Positions 32,799-44,339 of a stretch of 64,000 bases of DNA are shown here, in pieces. The position numbers were made by a program, and so were the translations under genes. The notes below the pieces were generated by a model, which saw nothing but the letters and a program-made list of their open reading frames with translations, had not been told where the DNA came from and made no database searches. Source of the stretch: Protopterus annectens (taxonomy: Eukaryota; Chordata; Ceratodontiformes; Protopteridae). Location of the stretch: assembly GCF_019279795.1 (NCBI RefSeq), contig NC_056743.1, forward strand, positions 634,280,755 through 634,344,754. The letters are read 5' to 3'. Within the stretch, counting starts at the first letter, position 1. Every line of letters starts with the position of its first letter.

Positions 32799-34497
32799 TT
32801 AAGATTGGGTAAGCATGCCCATCAGAATTGCAGAGGCAAACCCAGCCCTAGCTTTTGAGAATAGGTTCAGATGGTAATGTTTGGTGAAGGTGTGGGCTGA
32901 AGTCCATGTGACAGCTTCCAGGATGTCCTTGGTGGGTACTCCTCTAAGGAATGCTGTGGAAGTAGAGGTTGTCCTAGTGGAATGGGTTCTGATGGTCCTA
33001 GGGAGAGGTTTTCCATGCAAGGAGCAGCAAAATTGGATGCAGTGTGCTATCCATTTGGAAATGGTCTGTTTGGATATTGGTTTCCCCTGTGCCCCTGTTT
33101 TAAAGCTTACCAAGAGCTGGTCAGTTTTCCTGAATGTCTTTATACGATACAGATAAAAATTTGAGTTGCCTGTGCATTTCCAAAAAAATGCAGTATCCTT
33201 TCCCCTTTGTTCTGAGGGTTAGGGAAGAAGGTGGGCAGGTGGATGGCCTGGTTGAGGGTACCATCTGAAACCACCTTTGGCATGAAGGAGGGATTGGTTC
33301 TCATAGAGACCCTGTCTGCATGAAAGATGATAAATGGCTCAATGGCCATTAAGGCTTGAAGCACTGACACTCTCCTGGCTGAAGTAATAGCCAGGAGAAA
33401 GGCAGTCTTCCAAGAGAGGTACTTTAGTTCTGAGGATGCTGCAGGCTCAAAGGGAGGCAGAGTAAGCTTTTCTAAAACATAGTTCAGGTCCCAGGCTGTC
33501 TTCTGGGAGGCCTGATATTAGCGGCTCCTCTAAGGAATTGTTTGATAAGAAGGTGAGAGAAGAATGGCTGTTATGTATTAAAGTGTGCCGAGATGGCAGA
33601 GGCATGGATCTTTATGGAGGAGAAGGAGAGACCCTTATTAAGAAGCTCAGCAAGATAATCTAGAATAACAGGAATTGGAGGGCAGATGTATATCTGCCCC
33701 CTTGGACTGGCTCCAGAAGCAGAATATTTTCCATTTTCCAGCGTAAGATTTTCTGGTACTGGCCCTTCTGGCTTCTGTGATGATGTCAAGGACTGGCTTA
33801 GCACTGATTCCTTGTTGGTTTTGTTAGAATAAGCCATGCTGATAGCTTGAGTGTCTGAAGGTCTGGGTGCAGCATTGTTCCTCCACCCCCAGGATAGCAG
33901 GTGAGGTATCAGGGGTAGCTGCCAGGCTGATGAGATAGGCTGCACATCAGTGGGTACCAATGCTGTATGGGCCAATCTGGGGCAATTGAGTATTGCTCTT
34001 GGTTTTTCCTCCCTTATCTTGATTAGTACTTTTGGAATGAGATGTATAGGTGGGAATGCATACACAAAGAGGGTATTCCAGGGGAAGGTCAGGGCATCGA
34101 CCTTCCAGGCCAGGTGATGGTACTCCCTGGTGCAGACTTTCTGTACTTGGTGATTTAAATGAGAGGCAAAGAGGTCCACCTGGGGGGTCCCCCATGTGTG
34201 GATAATTTGCAGAAAAATATCTCTGTGGATTTGCCATTCATGTGGGTCCAGCAGGTTTCTGCTTAGGTGGTCTGCCAGGGTGTTGTTGATGCCCAGTAGG
34301 TATTGGGCTATAAGATGTAGTCCCATGGATGAGGCTGCTAGCCACAGGTTCATCTAGTCTGCCCAGGGGGTAAGACTGAGTCCCTCCCTGTTTGTTGATG
34401 CACCACATGACTGTGGTGTTGTCTGTTTGAAAGCTGGGTTTGGGAGGCCAGAGTAGTGAAGTATTTTGGTAGGAAACTTTGTATGTGAAGTTGTTGA
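32799..34497 (-). pseudogene. DIRS-B RNase H, methyltransferase-like and tyrosine recombinase regions
   Basis: Recognised by LLGINNTLADHLSRNLLDPHEW (RNase H end), WGTPQVDLFASHLNHQ and YAFPPIHLIPKVLIK (methyltransferase-like region), then ELLNKGLSFSSIKIHASAIS, VLQALMAIEPFIIFHADRVS, THSTRTTSTSTAF and FTKHYHLNLFS of the recombinase. Broken. Confidence 0.82.
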
Positions 34498-35051
34498 ATC
34501 TCGCCGTTATTCTTCACTGATGGGTTCGGAGCCAAGCCCTCGGCTCCGACACGGCCGTTAGCAAAGCTCAAGGTTTAGCAGTAGCACAAGACCAAGCCCC
34601 TAATGCCATGATGCAATGCTGGAATTACCTCAGATCTAGTTTGCTGCGGCACGGATCTCAGTGTTTCCATTTCACTTGAGCCTTTTTTTGATATAAAAAT
34701 CGCTTTTCGCAAGTTACTTTATTACTTCTTTCACATTTCTAGTTAGAGTAGTCATATATTAGCTCCTGTAGTTGTCTCCTTAGACCTATTCCCTTGGTGC
34801 TTGATTATTTAGCATAGCTGTAGTGGCCTCATGTTGGGCCGAGTTATTCAGAGTGTGTTTTTTTCCTATTTCCATAGTTTTGTCTCTGGGCCATTGTTAG
34901 AGTGTGTTTGATATTTAGAAGTGTTATTTTGAGCCTAAGGATACTTGTAACCTTTATGCTGTATTAATCTGTGTGGTTTGCGATATTACATTTAGGCTGT
35001 ATTAGTCATTGTATTGCTAATTGAATTAAGAATAGTTCTTTATTACTATTT

Positions 35052-37200
35052 GTGAGGAAAAAGACAAGCACCCAAAGTCTGGATTCAAAGGATGTCTCTC
35101 ACTGGGCACATTCAGTGTGTGTATTGTTTGGGTGTGAGGCACTTGCAGGAGTCCTGCAGCATTTGCCATTCCTTTTCTTCAAGGGTTCTTTTAGAGAGGA
35201 AAAGGAAGCTTGTGGATCAAGGTTTGCTGAAGCTTTGACTGACCAGGATGGGGCCAGCAAGTCCTCTAAATCGTCAAAATCTTCAAATGACTCCAAAGCA
35301 TCCAAAGACTCGAAAAAGTCTAAGAAAGTGGAGGATTCCGGGACTTCGGTTCCAGAGCCCTCGGAGCAGAGTGTCTCTTCATTTCAGAGCCGACCCACTG
35401 TCTTGGAGCCGGTCTCTGGGAGACCTGCATCTCCACTCCTCTAGATCTTCTGTCAGCCTCTCAGATTTGGATATGGACCAATTGGTGCAGAAGCTCTTAT
35501 GGACACCAGGCCTTGCCAAATTGTTATCGGCTCTGACCCCAGCGTCACAACCAAAGACCACCATCCCAGATTTGACTGCTCCGAGCTGTACCTGACCTTC
35601 GGAGACAGAGGGGGGCTGACCTGATGATCGTGGAGCCTTTGGATCTGAGACCTGCTCCGGTGTCATCGGTTCCATCTACTCTGACATCCTCGGTGCTGAC
35701 AGGGGACACTAGGGGCCAACACTCTCCTGTCAGGTCCGGGAGGATAGTCGCACTGACTTGTCGGTGCCGACTCTTCCTCTCGGAGCCTCGGCTCGGATGA
35801 GCTCGGCTCCTACCTCCGGCTCGGAAACCACCGCCTTGGTGCAGGAGGTGATGGCGGTTCCCTCGGGTCCATCGACTCCTTCTCATCGGAGCCATGATGC
35901 TTTCAAAGCCACGGAGAGAGCCTTGTCCCCAAAGACATCCTCGACACCAGGTCTGGCCTCTTCTTCCCCCAAAGTGCCTGTATCCGCTTCTGCCTCCATC
36001 GTCCAGGCCAAGCGTAGAGACCCTGAGCCTCAGGTAGCCTCACAGGGTGCCCCTTGCTCTTCTGAGACCTCCCGAGAGGCTCCCACTGAGGAGGACCCCA
36101 GGAAGAGATTGTGTAAGAGGAGGCACTTGGACTCCCCACAGGAGTCTTTGACATCTGACACTGACTTGGATGAGTCCGAAGGGTCCCCACGATCACCCTC
36201 TGAGGATATCTCCTTTGCGGAGATACTCGAGATCCTTAGGCAGAGGGGTGATTGGCAGTCCAAAAGCCCTACTGAGGATGAGTCAGTTCTCCTGACGGCT
36301 TTCGGGTCTCAACTTTCCACCTCTTAGGTGTCTCCGCCCTTCGATGAGCTCATGCAGCTGGTCTCTCGGGGGAGTGGGAGTCAATGGAGTCCATGGAACC
36401 TGTCCCTCGGAGGCCTAATAAAGTCATCTCTGCCCCGTAGATACAAACTTTTTGTCCAAGAGAGTCCCTGTTGATGCCATGTTGGTGGCAGCGGCGGCCA
36501 ACAAAAAGGAAATGTCTGAGACTTCCTCATCGATCCATTTCCAAACAGAGAGTCCAGGACCATGGATCGATATGGGAAATGCATGTTTAGTTCAGCAACT
36601 TTTACATTCCGATCCCTGAACTATTTGACCCACTTCACCAGACTGCAAAGAGATCTCCTTAAGGAGCTGGAAGATACTCTTCAGGGTACTGTAGCTGCAG
36701 GGGCTTCCGACATAGTTGCTGCCCAGCTTGCTACACTAAATTCCATTGTGAACTCACAAAATGCATCTCATACCATATGCAGCTGATGGGATGAGTAGGG
36801 CAGCGGGTACAGGAGTTGCTCTAAGACGACATTCCTGGATGCGCTTGTATTCCTTCGTGGAGCCTTTTAAGTCTTCATTTGTCAACACCCCTTCTGATGG
36901 CTCATCTCTCTTTGGGCCCAAAGTTAAGGAAATTCCAACCAGGTGTGAGCAGGAAGGAAAGACTCTGTCTGCCGTTGGAGACCATTTTTCCACCGCTACT
37001 CGGCCTTACCCCAAAGGCCAATGGGGAGGGAAAATGTGGTTCCAAAAAGCCCAAGGAGCCTTTCAGGACACATGTGGTCAACCCCCCTCTAGGGGCAGAG
37101 GAGGGGGTAACAATGGAAGAAGCCGCCCTCACAGCAGAGGGGGTCCGCAACACCAGGGTGACAGAAATCACTTCTCTGGTCAACCCTATCAGTGCTCCTG
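35052..37200 (+). pseudogene. DIRS-C gag-like region
   Basis: Ser/Lys-rich start (SSKSSNDSKASKDSKKSKK), then RKRLCKRRHLDSPQESL and ISFAEILEILRQRG, the RSLNYLTHFTRLQRDLLKEL helix block and LRRHSWMRLYSFVEPF; an Arg/Gly-rich tail follows near 37090-37170. The same series appears in DIRS-A. Broken. Confidence 0.7.
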
Positions 37201-37259
37201 AAGGGAGACCCGACAGTCCTGCTCTGGAGGCAGTCAGGAGTCGCTTATCTTTGTACCCA

Positions 37260-38860
37260 GATGCCTGACAAGACATAACAAATGACAGCTGTGTACAAAG
37301 TATTATTTCCAGAGGATATTTCATACCATTCTTCACCCATGTTCCAAGGAGAATTCTGGACATTCCACCCAGTTACAGGGAACAAGCAACTATAGAGGTC
37401 TGCAAGTTGCTAGAAAAAAAAGTCATCCAGCCATTCCCAGCAGACCAAATAGGATGCGAAACTTACTCAAGATTCTTTTTGGTTCCAAAGAAAACAGGGG
37501 ACTGGAGACCTATTTTGGACCTCAACAGACTCAACACATTTGTAAAGAAAGAGAAGTTCTGGATGGTCATGCTACAGTCTATACTTCCCTTTTTAGGGAG
37601 AGACAATTGGATGTGCTCGATAGATCTCAAGGTTGCGTACTACCACATAAAAATGGCCAGGCCATCCAGAGATCATCTGCGTTTCCAGCTGGGAGCCAAT
37701 CATTATTAATTTTGAGCCCTGCCCTTTGGTCTCACTACAGCCCCCAGACTGTTCACCAAATGTATGGCAGTGGTCACGGCTCATCTGAGGTGTCTAGGAT
37801 TCCAGGTGTTTCCGTACCTAGACGATTGGCTCCTTACCTCCACCACCAGGCATCAACTGATTCAGGCAAGGGAATACACTCTGACACTCTGCCATTACTT
37901 CGGCATTACAATCAACTCAGAAAAATCTGCCTTGTTGCCATCACAGCATATTGTCTTTATAGGAGTAAAGTTAGACACCTAAACCACCACTCTACGGCTA
38001 CCAAGCAAGAGGGCCTTTCTTCTTCACCAGCATGTCAGTTGTGTCGAAGGACAGAGCACCAGCCACAGAAGTCTTAAAAGTATTAGGTTTGATGGCTGCA
38101 GCGATCTTGGCCATACCATTAGCAAGGATGCATATGCGGATTCTTCAATGGCTGCTGTTCACCCAATGGTCCTATCAGGAACTTCCAGTGAGTCATATGG
38201 CTTTGATTACAAACTCTTGCAAGAGAGATCTCCAGTGGTGGTTGATGTCTGTTCATATAACCATAAGACGTCCCTTTGTTCTGCCCCCTCCAGTAGCCAC
38301 TATGACCACAGATGCTTCCCTGATAGGGTGGGTGGCATTTTCAGGGAATGACTGCCCAAGACACATGGGACGGATCAAGCGTCACACCTGCATATCAATG
38401 TTCTGGAGATGAGAGCAGTACTTCTGGCGTTGCAGTACTTTCCGGAATCTCTTCCTCTAGGAACGATTGCAATTCAGTCAGACAACATGTCGGTAGTCTG
38501 GTACTTGAACAAGCAAGGCGGGACCAAGTCTTACCCCCTTTGCCGAGAAGCCCTCAGAGTTTGGCAGTGGGCTGTCTCCTCCCAGCGCTTTCTGTTGGCA
38601 ACGTACATCCCGGGGAGATCCAACTTGACAGCAGACAAACTGAGCAGGGCAATTATGTTGATACGAGTGGTCCCTCAAACAAGAGATTGCAAACAGGATT
38701 TTCCACAAATGGGGCCAGCCTTGCTGCAATCTTTTTGCCAGTCATGTCAACACGAAATGCAGAAGCTACTTTGCCCTGATTCCCCCTCCGGGAGAACCCC
38801 CAAGAGATGCACTCGTACACGATTGGCCCCCGGGTCTCCTCTATGCATTCCCTCCAATCC
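37260..38860 (+). pseudogene. DIRS-C reverse transcriptase and RNase H regions
   Basis: FFLVPKKTGDWRPILDLNRL and FPYLDDWLLTS mark the RT; the RNase H follows from about 38320. Sequence is close to DIRS-A. Broken. Confidence 0.8.
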
Positions 38861-38867
38861 CACAAAT

Positions 38868-41341
38868 GAGAGGTGCTGTAGGAGCAGTTCCTTGCAGTCT
38901 GTCTGGATGAGACTGTCGTCCACGTAAGGGTAAATCTGCACATTGTTTTGCCTGCAAAAGGCAATGGCAGGAGTTAGACATTTGGTGAATGCCCTTGGAG
39001 CATTAGATAAGACAAAGGGCAAGGCAGAGAGCTGAAAGTGTAGTGATCCTGCTCTGAAGAGCAGGAATTTTCTGCGTGATTCCCTTATTGGGATGTTCAC
39101 ATAAGCATCCTTTAGGTCTAAGGTGACCATCCAAGCTTTGTTTGGCAGCACTGGTAGAAGCTGTTGAAAGGTAAGCATTTTAAATTTTGGGATTACCAGG
39201 AAGGTATTGAGAAAGGATAGGTCCAGGATGGGACATCCAGTCCCCTCTTTCCTGGGAACAAGGAACAGTCTGGAATAGAATCCTTTTGCAACGTGTTCTG
39301 GAGGTACAGGTTCTACTCCCCCCAGGGATATTAGGTTTTGCATTAGTTTTAGTGCTTCTGCCCACTGGTTTGGAGGTAGGTCTGGGTACCCTCTTGGAGG
39401 TACTAGTTCTTGGAAATTGAATTTGTACCCCTGAGCAATGATTTTTAAGACCCACTGATCTTTTGTTATAGAATTCCAATTTTCTCTGCATAGAGATAGC
39501 CTTCCTCCTAGCTTTTGGTGTGGTGGATGCAGGCAGAGATGGGAAAGGTAGTCATTGAATGTTTTTTCCCTACATGGTTGCTTTTGAACTCCCTGCTCTA
39601 GTGTCTGAGGGGGGCCACTGTTTTGTTCTTTGCTGGCCCTAAGTTTTAGTCCTGGTGAGTCTGTCCCTATGGGTTTTGCCTTGTGCCTGCCTGTTTGGTG
39701 CAGGAAAGGACCAGTGTTTAGAGGGAAAATTTCTGCTAAACCAAGGAGGTTGTACTTGAAAAAAATCTTTAACAGTCTGCATTGATTTTGCTTTGTCTTT
39801 CATCTTTTTAAGTACCTCTTCAGTTTTCTGTCCGAACAAGCGGTCGTTGTCAAAAGGTGCATCCATGATTTTAGCTTTGACATGATCAGGGAGAGGTTGT
39901 TCCTTCAGCCATGCATGTCTTCTGAAAACAGATACTGTCACTGCTGCCCTGCTAGAAGCTTCTAGGGTGTCAAATCGACAGTGCAAGGAGTGCTTTGCCA
40001 CCTGAGATGAAGAGTGCAGCAATTCTGCTATCTCTTTATTGTTGGCAAAATCTGGAAAAGCAGAAATTTTCTGTTTCAAAAGTTCCAAAGTGTGCTGTTG
40101 ATATTTTAACATATGGAACTGACAGTTGAAAGCCCTTATAGTTAAAGTTGCAGAGGTATATACTTTTTTACCCCCATCTGTCCAGGGCCCTGGATTCTTT
40201 GTCTAAGGAAGTAGGATTCTTTGCAGAGGTAGCCTTAACTCCCTTAGGTCCCTGAGTAATCACCTCTGGATCTGCTATAGGATTTCTGTAGAGTAATGTA
40301 TGTGAGTTAGGTACCCTGTAGTATGTGTCAGGTTTTCTGGGGGCAGGTGGAAGGGTGTCAGGGGTAAGGCTGGATTCTTGGTAAGCATCATCTACCACCT
40401 CCAAGATGAGTGGGATGGCCAGAGGCCTGTTGCTGGGGTAGGTCCAGAGACTCTCCGTCTTTTCTTGGATTGAGGGAAATCCATTGATTCCCATTGGAAG
40501 TGTTCCCTGAGGTTGTGGAGGGCTTCCCCAAAGGAAAAGTCCACCGGATGTGATGCAGAAGGAATAGATTCTTCTGCATCTGAGTCTTCATAGGCAGTAA
40601 TAGGATTTTCCTCTTCAAAAACAGAGGAGTCAGATCCCTCTGAGTCTAAATCCAATTGGATGTCTGGAGAAGGTTCCCCTTCTCCTTTGGGCTGGTGTGG
40701 CCTGATTACCCCAGATGAAAGTGATGAGATCTTCTGCCTTAGCTCTAAGTCTGGCCAGAAAAGTATCCCTCGGTGCTATCGATGTGTTAGTCGGAAGAGA
40801 GTGCAAAGTCACTGAAGTGAATTCTGAAATGCGATGCGGTATCCTCAGAAGCCAGTGCCTGTGTAGTGGTTCTGGACCCAACTGAGGCAGAGACAGATGA
40901 AGGCTCGTTAGACTATGCATTTTTCTGCGGCATACAGGACTCTGAAAGGGTCTCAGGGGAGGCCTGCAAAGTAACTGAGTCGGGCATCAGGGGCTGCGAA
41001 AGCACCTCACTGAATTCCAAAGAAGAGATGACCCTTTTAGCGGTGGTGTCGTCTGAAGGCTTGGCCTTATGCAGTCTGTCTCTCTCCTTAGCTTTACATT
41101 TTTTCGGAAGATCTGCGGTTTGCTGACTAACAGACACCATATCAGTAATCGAAGATGGAGGACAAAAATATCTGGCTACAAACAGAGCTCTACGATGAAT
41201 AGTTCTAGTGTTAAAGAGGGCACAGAACTGATGGCGAGGTACATCATGATCTGGGCCTAAGCAAGTGACACAGTAAGAATGGAATTCTTGGTGTGGTATT
41301 TGCTTTCCACAGGCGAGACAGTTATTGACTTTTTCAGACAT
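38868..41341 (-). pseudogene. DIRS-B gag-like and reverse transcriptase regions
   Basis: Gag-like: VDFSFGEALHNLREHFQW, KYQQHTLELLKQKISAF and VFRRHAWLKEQPLPDHVK. RT: RLFLVPRKEGTGCPILDLSF, TLDLKDAYVNIPI and the catalytic YPYVDDSLI. Closest to D and E. Broken. Confidence 0.8.
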
Positions 41342-41650
41342 CGGTTAGTGCAAGAAAAAGGAAAGATCCCCAATGGGTATTTAGCTTTAGATGTTTTAAG
41401 CTGAAGTTTTGAAATCTGGAAACAGACGACCGACACTGTTGCAAATTGCTTCTGCTACAAGCTCCATGGCAAGAAAAACTGAGGTAATAGCGTTGCCTGC
41501 TCTCCTTTATAGCTCAGATGACCTAACATCATCCAGCAAGTGACAGCAGCTGATGCACAAAACCTTGACTATGGTATTCGGACCTACTGAGTGCTACCAC
41601 AGCATGGATAACCCAATGGTTAGGACTGCAGCAGTGAAACATGAAGAAAA

Positions 41651-42143
41651 TCAGCATTTATATTTATGGCCTAACCCCATCTCTTGAAGGGACATGAGTA
41701 CCTGCAACACTATAAAATCCATCTCTGCCGCTCTGTCCATCCATACTTACATCCCCATCTGTTGACAAGAGCTACTGTCACAGGCTTTGACAGTCACACC
41801 CAAGTCTTCCCCACTCTGACTCATCACATCATGACAAGCCTCTTCTCTTCAGCAGAGAATCTGTCAATGGACCAGTGATGTCAGCTGGACAGGAACCATC
41901 ACACCCTTTCTCTCTGTTTGTGCAGTCAAGTACCCAATCCATTTTTAAATGATTTATTTATTTATGTATTGACATTTCATTACTGATAACTGTTGATTCA
42001 TTAGTTGAACACACCGACTGGAATGCATTCTGGTCTTTATCCCTCTACACCACCAGTGGAGGCTCTGGTGACCTGCATCTGGAAACAAGCTTGAGTTGTT
42101 GGAAGGGGAAAGGATAAAACTGTTTCTGGATTGTTCTCCTAAC
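41651..42143. other. PPT2 intron DNA, nothing recognised
   Basis: Right flank of DIRS-B, no gene signal. Confidence 0.5.
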
Positions 42144-42217
42144 CCAAAGTGTGCTGTTGATATTTTAACATATGGAACTGACAGTTGAAAGCCCTTATAG
42201 TTAAAGTTGCAGAGGTA
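42144..42217 (-). repeat. 74-bp exact duplicate of a DIRS-B gag segment
   Basis: Identical over 74 bases to 40085-40158 and in the same orientation, about 2 kb away. Neither flank continues the match. It may come from another DIRS copy or from a local template switch or patch repair. Confidence 0.85.
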
Positions 42218-42282
42218 AAACATGGGATTTTCTGCTGAATGTCTAACTCTTACATGAATGCTATGGGTCTTGCAGATAAATA

Positions 42283-42720
42283 AAAAATATGATTAGAGAG
42301 GTAATTAAAAGGAACTGTTTACCTAGCAGTGTGGCAAAACCATGGAATAAACTACCCTCCTTCTTCTTCTTTTTTCGGCTGCTCCCGTTATGGGTCGCCA
42401 CAGCAGACCAACTGTTTCCATTTCTTCCTGTCCTCTGCATCTTGCTCTGTCACACCAACCACCTGCATGTCCTCTCTTACCACATCCATAAACCTTATCT
42501 TAGGTCTCCCTCTTTTCCTGTTACCTGGCAGCTTCATCCTTAGCATCTTTTTCCCCAATATACTCTGCATCCCTCCTCAGCACATGTCCAAACCAACATA
42601 ATCTTGCCTCTCTGGCTTTGTCTCCAAACCTTCCAAATGATACTAAAACAGTAACTTTCTCAAAACAATTTAAGAATAGTAGGCAAAAATATATGGGGTT
42701 ACAAATAGCTTTAGGTCACA
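42283..42720 (+). pseudogene. C-terminal relic of another LINE, split by an RTE-like insertion
   Basis: Left piece reads SSVAKPWNKLPS (about 42310-42358), right piece NDTKTVTFSKQFKNSRQKYMG (about 42635-42700). Together they resemble the WN-LP then FK--L-KY ending common to many LINE and related C-termini. The fragment at 42357-42640 sits between them. Clade unknown. Confidence 0.4.
42357..42640 (-). mobile_element. RTE-like LINE 3' fragment
   Basis: Minus-strand frame 42388-42570 reads IGKKMLRMKLPGNRKRGRPK, then FMDVVREDMQVVGVTEQDAEDR, a LINE C-terminus common in fish and amphibians (RTE/Expander-like as I recall; clade tentative). The 3' end reads CTGCTGTGGCGACCCATAAC, then GGGAGCAGCCGAAAA and (GAA)n. 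That end is shared with the SINE at 12761-13028. Heavily 5'-truncated. Confidence 0.7.
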
Positions 42721-44066
42721 TGGTGGCTGATAAACTGAAACTACAGTTCCCTCTCTGATGCACGAATGTATGCATGTAGAAAGGAGGACAGTTGCATATA
42801 CAATATGGGGAAGCACGTGTGAGTCGCACTGAAACCACCACATGTTGAGTTCTTTAGTAATATGAATCTTGACAGGACAATGATGAGGAAACTTCTGAAT
42901 CCTGTCCCCCACACCAACCTCCACTGACACTTTAATCCTTAACGCATAGTACAACCAGCTGCAAAGACCATGTTCTTTAAAAGCTGGAGTTTATCTGGAA
43001 GCAGGACATGTCCAAGAAAGGCTGCTAAGAAGCAGTGGGGGTGATAAATAGCTCAATATATTGATGTATCCACACACAAGTCCCACTCTCCAGAGCTGCT
43101 GAAAAGGATGATTAAGAGTTACTCAGGAACCGTAAGTTCAGGAGCATCAGGACCCAGCCGGAAGAATACATCTCACCGTTTGACAAACGTATTCTTTCGT
43201 CAGAAGGAGAAGACTGGAAGCACCACACCTACATAGCTACTTACTCAGACATGGATACAAGTACAGATACATACTACAGAGACAGACTCCGTAACAAACG
43301 GCACCTACTCACATTTATATTAATGTCAGCATGCTAACACCTGATCATGAATGGAAAGGAAAAAAAAAAACATGACCACATCCCAGATAGCAGGACACTT
43401 TACAGTTATGTGAGTACACTCAGCATGATATTAGATTACATCTTCCAGGGACAGATCATGTTAACAGTGCGTCCATACATATAGGCCTCTGTTCACTACT
43501 GAAGCTGTGAGTCTGGGCACTTTTCTAAAGTCAGGTTGCCCACTTGGAACAGGTCAGTATTAGCATTCTTTTTTGTATCAGCATTCTTAAAGCAATAAAA
43601 ACATACCACACTAATATCAGGAATAGCTGCTGCTACAAGGCTGTTGGTTTGTAGCCCCCACAGCCCCTAAACATGTCTGCAAAAATAAAATAAAAAAATA
43701 CTAGTTTAATTAAATTAAACAGATTTTTACATTTTATTCTTTTTTTAAAATCACGCAGCTACTGTGTATCACTCAGTCAAGGAAAATATTAGGAATTTAA
43801 CTAAGAACTTTAAAAAGGGTACTAGATCTAGGGCAGCTCATGACATCAAGTTGGTGTTTGAAGCCAAAGAATATTACAAATCCTTCTTTAATTAGGTCAG
43901 AAAAGTAAGAAACAGCACTTAGCAGTGTACAGACCTCGTGCTAAATGGCAGTACTGTAGTGCAAATTTCATTCCTGAGGCAGCTTTCCAAAGACCTATGA
44001 TCTCCATAGTTTTTAAACCCCCATCGTCACTAAAGAACATGTACTGAAAGTGTTGTCCAAGACTAA
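42721..44066. other. PPT2 intron DNA with one unexplained open stretch
   Basis: A frame without stops at about 43108-43338 (plus) reads RNRKFRSIRTQPEEYISPFD and DKRILSSEGEDWKHHTYIATY in sequence; I do not recognise it and it lacks convincing splice sites. The rest shows nothing. Confidence 0.35.
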
Positions 44067-44335
44067 GAACAGCTCCTTCACGGAACCAGATAACATAACG
44101 GTTCCACCATGGGATCAGATAACACACCCATGGGTTTGATAAATAACAGTTCCTCCATGGGACCAGATAACATATCCATCTGTTTGATAAGTAACAGTTT
44201 CACCATAGGACCAGATAGCATACCGACCAGATAATATACCCATGGGTTTTATAAATAACAGTTCTTCCATGGGATCAGCTAACATACCCATGTGTTTGAT
44301 TAATAACAGTTCCTCAATGGGACGAGATAACATAC
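44067..44335. repeat. minisatellite, about 48-bp unit, roughly five copies
   Basis: Units begin ACAGTTCCTCCATGGGACCAG and contain GATAACATACCCATGG and TTTGATAAATA. Copies start near 44098, 44146, 44194, 44258 and 44306 with partial units at both ends; the third carries a 16-base internal duplication. It abuts the 3' end of the CR1 at 44340. Confidence 0.85.
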
Positions 44336-44339
44336 ACAG

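Larger units (their letters stand above)
34500..38867 (+). mobile_element. DIRS1-type retrotransposon fragment, DIRS-C, inside DIRS-B, fossil
   Basis: Plus-strand element holding gag-like, RT and RNase H regions and no recombinase. RNase H (MRAVLLALQYFPESLP, IQSDNMSVVWYLNKQGGTKS, YIPGRSNLTADKLSR) is nearly the same as in DIRS-A, so the two belong to one group. It interrupts DIRS-B and is therefore younger than it. Incomplete and broken. Confidence 0.8.
32324..41650 (-). mobile_element. DIRS1-type retrotransposon, DIRS-B, fossil, split by DIRS-C
   Basis: Inverted terminal repeats at 32324-32535 and 41475-41650 share CACTGCTGCAGTCCTAACCA and the flanking AGCTATAAAGGAGAGCAGG block. An internal complementary region lies at 32675-32765. 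Order right to left: gag-like (39639-41341), RT (38868-39470), RNase H and methyltransferase-like (33571-34497), tyrosine recombinase (32799-33500). DIRS-C occupies 34500-38867 in the opposite direction. Broken in many places, older than D and E by appearance, same terminal-repeat group as D and E. Confidence 0.85.

Noticed and set aside
43897-44127. Minus-strand frame containing SDDGGLKTMEIIGLWKAAS
   Set aside because: Looked briefly like a PPT2-type exon but does not match the catalytic-Asp region and has no splice borders.
44067-44335. Possible CRISPR-like array
   Set aside because: Whole units repeat in tandem without unique spacers, and the DNA is vertebrate; it is a minisatellite.
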